Under the pieces are notes generated by a model. It searched no databases. It worked only from the letters and a program-made list of their open reading frames with translations, and was not told the origin of the DNA. From an uncultured Oscillospiraceae bacterium (lineage in GTDB: Bacteria; Bacillota; Clostridia; Oscillospirales; Oscillospiraceae), in NCBI GenBank assembly GCA_934630495.1, contig CAKTVW010000004.1, positions 1 to 64,000 of the forward strand: a stretch of DNA of 64,000 nucleotides, read 5' to 3'. Below, piece by piece: positions 57,637-64,000 of the stretch (the stretch's first letter is position 1; each line of letters opens with the position of its first letter). The position numbers were made by a program, and so were the translations under genes.

Positions 57637-60009
57637 TCAGGAGAGCTTTTTCATGCGCGGCGCGGCGGCGACCGCCATCAGGCGCTTGGTGCCGACCTGA
57701 TCGAACGCGATCTCAAGCATCGCGTCGTTGCCCATTTTCAGGACGGAAAGGATCATGCCGTTGCCGAAAATATCGTGGCGCACCATATCGCCCTTTGCAA
57801 AATCCGGCAGAGCGGCCGTCGGCCCGGACGGCGCAAAGGAACCGATCGTGCGGCGGAAATCCGGACGCGCGGGCCTGTGTGCGGCGGTCTGAGGGGCGTA
57901 CTGCGGCCGTGCCGCCTGCTTTTCCAGCAGGAGCTCCGGCGGAATTTCGCCGAGAAAACGCGACGGTCGGTTGACGGAGGTATGACCGTAGAGCATTCTC
58001 TGGCGTGCGCTGGTGATGGTCAGTCGCCGCTTGGCACGCGTGATCGCCACATAGCAGAGCCGCCGTTCCTCCTCCATTTCCGCCTCGTCTCCGATGCAGC
58101 GCGAGCCGGGGAAAAGACCCTCCTCCGCGCCGACGATAAAGACATTCGGAAATTCCAGACCCTTGGCGCTGTGCATGGTCATCATGACTACCGCGTCGGC
58201 ATTTTGGTCATATTGCTCGATATCGGTATAGAGTGCGATCTCCTCCAAGAAGCCGTTGAGCGTCGGCTCGTCGGTGTGCTCCGTGTAGGTCACAAGAGAG
58301 GATTTCAGTTCGCGTACGTTTTCCAGACGGGTGCGGTTTTCCAGCTCGTCCTTCTGCTCCAGCATGGCGACATAGCCGGTGCGGATCAGAAGCTCCTCGT
58401 AAAAGTCCGGCAGCGACATGGTGTTCAGAAGCTCCGCGCAGTCCTCGATCAGTATACTGAAATCCATCAGCTTCTGCGCGGCGCGTTCAAGCTGCCCGTA
58501 GGAATACGGATCGGAGACCACGGTATATAGCGGCGAGGCCTGCGCCGCGCAGAGCCGCTCGACGGTTTCGACGGTTTTCGGGCCGATCCCGCGCGGCGGC
58601 TGGTTGAGGATGCGTTTGAGCCGCAGATCGTCCGCGCGGTTGTTGATAACACACAGATAGGCCAGCATATCCTTGATCTCGGCGCGGTCGAAGAAGCGCG
58701 TGCCGCCGATAATGCGGTAGGGAAGTCCCACACGCTTGAACGCGTATTCCAAAGCGTTCGACTGCGCGTTGGTGCGGTAGAGAATGGCAAAATCCTTGAA
58801 ATCATGCCCGCCGGATTCCGACAGGATCTGATTTGCCACGAAGCTTGCCTCGTCGCTTTCGTTCGCAGCCTCGTAGTGCAGCAGCTTATCGCCCACGCCG
58901 TTGTTTGTCCAAAGGTGCTTGCCCTTCCGTCCGCGATTGTTGGAGATCACGGCGTTTGCCGCGTCGAGGATCGACTGCGTGGAGCGGTAATTCTGTTCAA
59001 GGCGAATGACCTTCGTCCCGTGGTACTGGTTTTCAAAGTCCAGAATGTTTTGAATCGTCGCGCCGCGGAAACGGTAGATGCTCTGATCGTCGTCGCCGAC
59101 GACGCAGATGTTCTCGTAGCGCCCGGCCAGCAGCGAAGCCAGCAGATATTGCAGACGGTTCGTGTCCTGATATTCGTCGATCAGAACATAGCGGAATTTT
59201 TTCTGATAATATTCGCGGACATCATCATACTCCTGCAGGATTTGCACGGTCAGCAGAATGATATCGTCAAAGTCCACGGCGTTGGCGCCCTTGAGGCGCT
59301 TGCGGTATTCGGCGTAAAGCTCCGCGATGCGCTTCAGACGGTAATCGTCTCCCACATCCTTGGCAAAGTCTTCCGGCCCGCACTGCTTATCCTTCGCACG
59401 GGAGATCATACCGAGCACCTGACGCGGCGGAAAGAGCTTTTCGTCCAGATTGCGGTCGCGCAGGATCTCCTTCATCACGCGCTCGGAATCGGCGGTGTCG
59501 TAGATCGTAAAGCTGCGGTCGTAGCCGATGCGTTCGATCTCGCGCCGCAGGATGCGGCAGCAGGCGGAGTGAAAGGTCATGGCCCAGACGTCGTTTGCCT
59601 CCGAACCGAGCATATTGGAAAGCCGCTCCTTCAGTTCGTTTGCGGCCTTATTGGTAAAGGTGATGGCGATGATGCTCCACGGCAGCGCGGGATGCAGCGC
59701 GGCAAGCTCGTCGGCACGTTCGCGGCCCTCTAACGTGGGTGCGGCGGCCTCAGCCTCTAAAAAGAGAACGTCGTCCTCCGTGACACCATCGGGGACCTCA
59801 CTGCTGTCCGCACCGCAGCCGTAGCGGACCAGATTGGCGATCCGATTGATCAGCACGGTCGTTTTGCCGCTTCCCGCGCCTGCAAGCAGCAGGAGCGGTC
59901 CCCGGGTGGTCAGTACGGCCTCAAGCTGTCTCGGATTCATGTCGGAAAACTGTCGGGCGATATAGGCGCGCCGCGCGGCGGCGAATCTGGCTTCAAAATT
60001 TTCAGTCAT
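57637..60009 (-). CDS. pcrA: ATP-dependent DNA helicase PcrA (UvrD type)
   Basis: This 790-residue SF1A helicase has the Q motif (MNPRQLEAV, 24-32), Walker A AGAGSGKTT at 43-51, DEYQDTN, GDDDQSIYRFRGA and MTMHSAKGLEFPNV. A 40-residue insert after motif I (about 66-105) and a C-terminal Tudor-like RNA-polymerase-binding module (DMVRHDIFGNGMIL...) are present. The ATG at 60009 is taken over a GTG four codons earlier. It serves DNA repair and replication with ligA downstream in the same operon. Confidence 0.95.
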   Translation of the reverse strand: MTENFEARFAAARRAYIARQFSDMNPRQLEAVLTTRGPLLLLAGAGSGKTTVLINRIANLVRYGCGADSSEVPDGVTEDDVLFLEAEAAAPTLEGRERADELAALHPALPWSIIAITFTNKAANELKERLSNMLGSEANDVWAMTFHSACCRILRREIERIGYDRSFTIYDTADSERVMKEILRDRNLDEKLFPPRQVLGMISRAKDKQCGPEDFAKDVGDDYRLKRIAELYAEYRKRLKGANAVDFDDIILLTVQILQEYDDVREYYQKKFRYVLIDEYQDTNRLQYLLASLLAGRYENICVVGDDDQSIYRFRGATIQNILDFENQYHGTKVIRLEQNYRSTQSILDAANAVISNNRGRKGKHLWTNNGVGDKLLHYEAANESDEASFVANQILSESGGHDFKDFAILYRTNAQSNALEYAFKRVGLPYRIIGGTRFFDRAEIKDMLAYLCVINNRADDLRLKRILNQPPRGIGPKTVETVERLCAAQASPLYTVVSDPYSYGQLERAAQKLMDFSILIEDCAELLNTMSLPDFYEELLIRTGYVAMLEQKDELENRTRLENVRELKSSLVTYTEHTDEPTLNGFLEEIALYTDIEQYDQNADAVVMMTMHSAKGLEFPNVFIVGAEEGLFPGSRCIGDEAEMEEERRLCYVAITRAKRRLTITSARQRMLYGHTSVNRPSRFLGEIPPELLLEKQAARPQYAPQTAAHRPARPDFRRTIGSFAPSGPTAALPDFAKGDMVRHDIFGNGMILSVLKMGNDAMLEIAFDQVGTKRLMAVAAAPRMKKLS

Positions 60010-60087
60010 AGCTGTTCTCACTTCTCTTTATGATCGCATCTATTTTACAGCATTTCGGACGAGAAATAAAGAGCTGTGAGAAACTTT

Positions 60088-60116
60088 TTGCTTTTTGGCG
60101 GCAGAGCTGATATAAT
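60088..60116 (+). promoter_or_regulatory. Promoter of the acyl-CoA ligase gene
   Basis: TTGCTT (60088-60093), 17 bases, TATAAT (60111-60116), about 54 bases before the ATG. Confidence 0.7.
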
Positions 60117-60169
60117 GAAAAAACGAGATAAGCTTTTTTGATCGGATATCAGTGCTAGGAGGCGCAGAA

Positions 60170-61873
60170 ATGTCTATTTCCTCTACCGCGCCGTGGTATG
60201 CCTATTACGGACAAATGCCGCGTACCCTCGACTACCCGAGAACAACGCTTTACGGGCAAATCGCAAAGACGGCGGAGGCCTGCACGGACGACATTGCCTA
60301 TGAGTTCATGGGCCGCCGCACGACCTACGCGCAGCTTCTTGCGCGCATCGATCGGGCCGCGCTTGCGCTGATGCGTCTCGGCATCGGAAAGGGCGACCGC
60401 GTTACGATCTGTATGCCCAATACGCCGCAGGCGGTGGATTGCTTTTATGCGCTGAGCCGTATCGGAGCAGTTTCCAACATGATCCATCCGCTTTCGGCCC
60501 TGCAGGAGATCACGTTTTACCTTGACCAGTCCGACAGCAAGGCGATCCTGACCCTTGACCGCTTTTACGGCAAGGTCCTTGCAGCCGCGCAAAGGGCCAA
60601 GAAAAAGCCGCTGCTGCTGGTGGCACGACTCGAGGACGAGCTGAGTCTTCCCATGCGCCTCGGCTTTGCCCTGACGGAAGCGAAAAAATACCCGAAGCTG
60701 CCGAAAAACGGCGAATACCGCCTGTGGAGTGAAGCGCTGAAGCAGGCAGACGGTATTCTGCCCGCACCGGACGACGATTATGCCGCCTGTGCCTGCATTC
60801 TCTATTCCGGCGGCACGACCGGAACGACAAAGGGAATCTGTCTGTCCTCGTACAATTTTAACGCACTGGCGCTGCAAACGATCGCCGCCAGCGGCGTGAA
60901 AACGCTGCGCGGGCTGTCGATGCTTTCGGTCATGCCGATCTTTCACGGCTTCGGCCTCGGCATCGGCATTCATACGGCGCTGGTCGGCGGCGCACGGTGC
61001 ATTCTGGTCCCGAATTTCAGCATCAAGACCTACGCCGCTCTGCTGCGTAAGAAGAAACCGAATTTTATCCCCGGCGTTCCGACGCTGTTTGAAGCGCTTT
61101 TGCGGGCGGAGCATCTGGACAGTCTGGACATGTCGTTCCTTGTAGGCGTGTTTTCCGGCGGCGACAGCCTTTCGTCCGAGTTAAAGCACAAGGTGGACGC
61201 CTTCCTGCAGGCGCACAATGCCAAGGTGCAGATCCGCGAGGGCTACGGCACGACGGAGTGCGTAACGGCAAGCTGCCTGACACCTGTGGACTATGCGCGG
61301 GAAGGCTCGATCGGCATCCCGTTCCCGGACACCTATTATAAGATCGTCCGCGTCGGTACGGCCGAGGAGGTCGAGGCCGGAACGGAAGGGGAGATCTGCC
61401 TGTCCGGCCCGACGGTCATGATGTGCTATCTTGACAATCCCGAAGAGACGGCGCAGGCGCTTCGCCGCCATACCGACGGCAGAATCTGGCTGCATACCGG
61501 CGACCTCGGAAAGATGGATGCCGACGGCTTCGTTTATTTTCTCCAGCGCATCAAGCGCATGATCGTTACCTCCGGCTACAACGTTTACCCGAGTCAGCTT
61601 GAAAACATTATCGACGGCCACGAAAAGGTGCTGCTCTCCTGCGTGATCGGTGTAAAGGACCCCTATAAAATGCAACGCATCAAAGCGTTTGTCGTGCTGC
61701 GGCCGGGAGTAGAGCCGTCCGAAGCGCTGAAGAAGGAGCTGCTTGCCTACTGCAAGGAGCGCATCGTGCGCTACGCGCTTCCGTCCGAGATCGAGTTCCG
61801 CGAGGAGCTTCCCAAGACGCTTGTCGGCAAGGTCGCTTATCGCGAGCTGGAAGCGGAGGAGGCGAACAAATGA
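60170..61873 (+). CDS. Acyl-CoA synthetase (AMP-forming)
   Basis: This 567-residue class I adenylate-forming enzyme has the ATP motif YSGGTTGTTKG (about 210-220), YGTTE, HTGDLGKMDADGFVYFLQRIKRMI (A8 hinge) and the catalytic C-terminal Lys in LPKTLVGKVAYREL. It activates a carboxylic acid as an acyl-AMP and probably transfers it to CoA. Chain length cannot be told. AGGAGG precedes the ATG. The stop overlaps the next gene, a membrane acetyltransferase-like protein (ATGA), which suggests linked acyl activation and transfer. Confidence 0.9.
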   Translation: MSISSTAPWYAYYGQMPRTLDYPRTTLYGQIAKTAEACTDDIAYEFMGRRTTYAQLLARIDRAALALMRLGIGKGDRVTICMPNTPQAVDCFYALSRIGAVSNMIHPLSALQEITFYLDQSDSKAILTLDRFYGKVLAAAQRAKKKPLLLVARLEDELSLPMRLGFALTEAKKYPKLPKNGEYRLWSEALKQADGILPAPDDDYAACACILYSGGTTGTTKGICLSSYNFNALALQTIAASGVKTLRGLSMLSVMPIFHGFGLGIGIHTALVGGARCILVPNFSIKTYAALLRKKKPNFIPGVPTLFEALLRAEHLDSLDMSFLVGVFSGGDSLSSELKHKVDAFLQAHNAKVQIREGYGTTECVTASCLTPVDYAREGSIGIPFPDTYYKIVRVGTAEEVEAGTEGEICLSGPTVMMCYLDNPEETAQALRRHTDGRIWLHTGDLGKMDADGFVYFLQRIKRMIVTSGYNVYPSQLENIIDGHEKVLLSCVIGVKDPYKMQRIKAFVVLRPGVEPSEALKKELLAYCKERIVRYALPSEIEFREELPKTLVGKVAYRELEAEEANK

Positions 61874-62574
61874 AAAAAGAGCGCATCTGGGAGCTGGACG
61901 CGCTGCGCGGGCTTTGCATTCTGGGCATGATCGCGGTCCACCTTGTCTTCGATCTGGTCAGCTTTGCGGGGCTGAGGCTGCACATTCCTGTGTGGTTCAC
62001 TTTTATGCAGCAATACGGTCACGTCCTGTTCATTCTGATCTCCGGCATTTGCGCCACGCTTGCCGCGCGGAGCTTCCGACGCGGCGTGATCGTGTTCGGC
62101 GCAGGCCTGCTTGTCAGCTACGTCACGCTGTTTATGGATGTGGTCCTCGGCATGGGCGAAATTCGCATCTGGTTCGGCATTCTGCATCTTTTAGGCGCGT
62201 GCATGATGCTCTATCCGATCTTCAAGCGGCTGCCGTTCTGGGCGCTGGCGATCTTGGGCGCCGCGTTTCTCGCGCTGGGCGTATGGATGTCAGGCGTTCG
62301 CGTAAGCGTCGATTTTCTCTTTCCGCTCGGCCTCAGCTCCGGGAAAATCTTTACGGGAAGCGATTATTTCCCGCTGTTTCCGGGATTGGGCTGGTTCCTG
62401 CTCGGCGCGGCGATCGGTAAGACTGCCTACCGCAGAAAGGCCAGTTTGCTGCCGAAGGTGCCTGCCGACGCGCTGCCGCTGCGTTTTCTGCGCTTTTGCG
62501 GTCGGCATTCGCTTGAAATTTACATACTGCACCAGCCGATCCTGACGGGGATCGTGCTGCTGATCTTCGGCTGA
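61870..62574 (+). CDS. Heparan-alpha-glucosaminide N-acetyltransferase-like membrane protein
   Basis: This 234-residue protein has about six to seven membrane segments and begins with the DUF1624/HGSNAT motif ELDALRGLCILGMIAVHLVFD (Arg-Gly and His). HYLHQP-like LHQP near the C-terminus is also typical. Such proteins move acetyl groups across the membrane to sugars. It is translationally coupled to the acyl-CoA ligase gene. No terminator was seen right after it; the next promoter is at 62643. Confidence 0.82.
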   Translation: MKKERIWELDALRGLCILGMIAVHLVFDLVSFAGLRLHIPVWFTFMQQYGHVLFILISGICATLAARSFRRGVIVFGAGLLVSYVTLFMDVVLGMGEIRIWFGILHLLGACMMLYPIFKRLPFWALAILGAAFLALGVWMSGVRVSVDFLFPLGLSSGKIFTGSDYFPLFPGLGWFLLGAAIGKTAYRRKASLLPKVPADALPLRFLRFCGRHSLEIYILHQPILTGIVLLIFG

Positions 62575-62642
62575 ACCGACAAAAATCGTCAAATCGACGG
62601 GCAAAAAGGAATATTATTCACTCGTTTTGTATATATTCCCAA

Positions 62643-62671
62643 TTGACTTTTCTGTTTTAAAGCGATATAGT
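62643..62671 (+). promoter_or_regulatory. Promoter of the small membrane-peptide transcript
   Basis: TTGACT (62643-62648), 17 bases, TATAGT (62666-62671), about 30 bases before a small ORF. Confidence 0.7.
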
Positions 62672-62700
62672 AACAAAAAACAATTGGGGAGGACGCAGCG

Positions 62701-62898
62701 ATGTTCCGTCAGTTTGCCGAACGAATGATGTCTTGCTTCGCATCGAATGCCGATGCGTGCTTTGCTGCGTCTGCCTTTTTGCTGATTATTATGATGGGTG
62801 CCGTTTTGTCGGTATCCATCATTTTTATTTTGGTCGTATTTTCCCTGCTTGTACTGCAGCAGCGCCCCGTGTGTCGAAGATATCCGGCGTCTGATTGA
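62701..62898 (+). CDS. Small membrane peptide or Leu/Ile/Val-rich leader
   Basis: This 65-residue ORF has an excellent GGGGAGG site eight bases before its ATG and its own promoter. Residues 24-52 are nearly all hydrophobic (FLLIIMMGAVLSVSIIFILV and on), a membrane segment long enough for one or two passes. It ends with a short basic tail. A hairpin with a T tract begins 17 bases after the stop, and a Liv-type binding-protein gene follows. It may be a small membrane protein or a leader peptide whose branched-chain codons sense amino acid supply. No family is recognised. Confidence 0.6.
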   Translation: MFRQFAERMMSCFASNADACFAASAFLLIIMMGAVLSVSIIFILVVFSLLVLQQRPVCRRYPASD

Positions 62899-62915
62899 TC
62901 GTATCGGTATACGCG

Positions 62916-62947
62916 ATCGGCCCCGTCCTTCGACGAGGCCGATTTTT
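62916..62947 (+). terminator. Terminator/attenuator before the Liv-type gene
   Basis: ATCGGCC-C-CGTC (62916-62927) pairs with GACG-A-GGCCGAT (62932-62943) with one mismatch and is followed by TTTTG. An alternative stem (62897-62904 with 62909-62918) shares its first three bases and starts at the stop codon of the small ORF, so the two are partly exclusive. Confidence 0.75.
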
Positions 62948-63000
62948 GTATAGTCCCGAGGTGCTTTCGCACCCCGAAAATCTGAAAGGAGAAATTGAAA

Positions 63001-64000
63001 ATGAAAAGATTTGCTGCATTGGTAATGGCTGCGGCCATGGTCATGTGCTTGTTTGTCGGCTGCGGGACCGACTCCGGCTTTGACGGGAAAACGGTCAAGC
63101 TCGGCTTCAGCGGTCCGCTTACCGGCGACGCTGCGATGTACGGAAACAGCGCAAAGAACGGCGTTGAGCTGGCAATCGATGAGATCAATGCGCTCGGCGG
63201 CATTCAGTTCGAGCTGAATGCAAAGGACGACGCCAACGACGAGGAAAAGGCGGTAAACGCCTACAACAGCCTGAAGGACTGGGGAATGCAGGCAATGATC
63301 GGCGCGGTCACCACGACGCCCTGTATTGCCGTAGCGTCGGAGGCATATCGCGATCGGATTTTCTGCCTTACGCCGTCCGCATCCTCCACGGAGGTCACCG
63401 AGGGGAAGGACAATGTGTTCCAGCTCTGCTTTACCGACCCCAATCAGGGCACTGCTTCCGCCCGCTACATTCAGGAACACATGCCGAACGCAAAGATCGC
63501 CGTGATCTATGATAATTCCAGCGCTTATTCCACGGGCATTTACCACAATTTCGCGGCGGAGGCGAAAACGCTCGGCTTGAATGTCGTCTCCGAAACGACC
63601 TGCAATGCCGATACCGTCGATTATACCGTGCAGCTTGACGACGCACGAAACAACGGTGCTGATCTGGTATTCCTTCCGATCTACTGCACGCCCGCGTCTG
63701 CGATCCTGAATCAGGCCAACAGCGACGGCTACCGCCCCGTATTCTTCGGCGTGGACGGCATGGACGGCATCCTCGCCATTGACGGCTTTAACCGAGAGCT
63801 GGCCGAGGGCGTAATGCTGCTGACACCGTTCGCAGCCGACGCCGCCGACGATCGTACGGTGAGCTTCGTGAAGGCCTACCGCGCGGCCTATGGCGAAACG
63901 CCCTCGCAGTTTGCAGCAGACGGCTACGACTGCGTTTACGCGATCTATGAAGCTTTGACAAACGCGAATCTTCCCGCAGGGACGAGCAGAGAGGATTTCT
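63001..64000 (+). CDS. Branched-chain amino-acid-type ABC substrate-binding lipoprotein (partial)
   Basis: The window ends inside this gene; 333 codons are visible. The N-terminus has a lipoprotein signal with lipobox FVGC (Cys21). The mature part matches the periplasmic-binding-fold type I, Leu/Ile/Val-binding family: VKLGFSGPLTGDAAMYG, GVELAIDEINALGGI, AKDDANDEEKA, IGAVTTTPC and TPSASSTEVTE. AAAGGAG precedes the ATG. The rest of a Liv permease operon is expected beyond the window. The ligand may be a branched-chain amino acid, urea or an amide. Confidence 0.9.
   Translation, partial: MKRFAALVMAAAMVMCLFVGCGTDSGFDGKTVKLGFSGPLTGDAAMYGNSAKNGVELAIDEINALGGIQFELNAKDDANDEEKAVNAYNSLKDWGMQAMIGAVTTTPCIAVASEAYRDRIFCLTPSASSTEVTEGKDNVFQLCFTDPNQGTASARYIQEHMPNAKIAVIYDNSSAYSTGIYHNFAAEAKTLGLNVVSETTCNADTVDYTVQLDDARNNGADLVFLPIYCTPASAILNQANSDGYRPVFFGVDGMDGILAIDGFNRELAEGVMLLTPFAADAADDRTVSFVKAYRAAYGETPSQFAADGYDCVYAIYEALTNANLPAGTSREDF

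Overview
The window reads as a chromosomal segment of a GC-rich, spore-forming Clostridia member, most like the Oscillospiraceae/Ruminococcaceae. This is inferred from Gram-positive gene orders (ylxM-ffh-rpsP-khpA, yqfC-yqfD-phoH-ybeY-era-yqzL-recO, tig-clpP-clpX-lon-engB, yabP-yabQ-divIC-yabR), from sporulation genes (ylbJ, yqfC, yqfD, yabP, yabQ, yunB), from a T-box before valS, and from many TTGACA/TATAAT promoters with 17-base spacers. I see no phage, insertion sequence, CRISPR array, rRNA or tRNA. Most of the window is dense housekeeping DNA with ATGA overlaps between genes.

Layout. 1-183: a chain of perfect small hairpins and a terminator. 184-4498 (minus): a four-gene operon of a secreted Cys/Tyr-rich protein, two FtsX-type permeases and an ABC ATPase, the most accessory-looking locus here. 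4982-8421 (minus): an Rrf2 regulator, a phosphopantetheinyl transferase, then khpA, rpsP, ffh and ylxM. 8608-12036 (plus): an AlkD-like repair protein, an acyltransferase, and mgtE behind a long structured leader. 12087-15044 (minus): a small Cys-rich protein, a lone carboxyltransferase and ylbJ. 15098-28639 (plus): the yqfC-to-recO group, mutS2, an HPr-like protein, uvrC, rsmD, coaD, a coiled-coil protein and a phosphohexomutase. 28643-36114 (plus): T-box valS, lepB, rbgA, rnhB, yraN, a dipeptidase and a phosphoesterase. 36137-42672 (plus): tig-clpP-clpX-lon-engB. 42787-48883 (minus): a flavoprotein, dnaI, dnaD, an SDR, the yabPQ-divIC-yabR group and a histidine-kinase-like protein. 49147-52765 (plus): uvrA and radC. 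52836-60009 (minus): gatD, murT, ligA, yunB, pcrA. 60088-64000 (plus): an acyl-CoA ligase/acetyltransferase pair, a small membrane-peptide transcript, and a truncated branched-chain amino-acid-type binding protein.

The points most worth a second look are these. The MurT/GatD pair lacks all three residues of the known glutaminase triad. The histidine-kinase-like protein has no phospho-acceptor histidine. The mgtE leader matches no riboswitch class I can recognise. A Leu/Ile/Val-rich 65-residue ORF ends at an attenuator-like hairpin before the Liv-type gene. The secreted Cys-rich protein leads an ABC operon whose layout resembles bacteriocin export or immunity loci. None of these could be tested by database search here; each rests on reading the sequence and on remembered family motifs.
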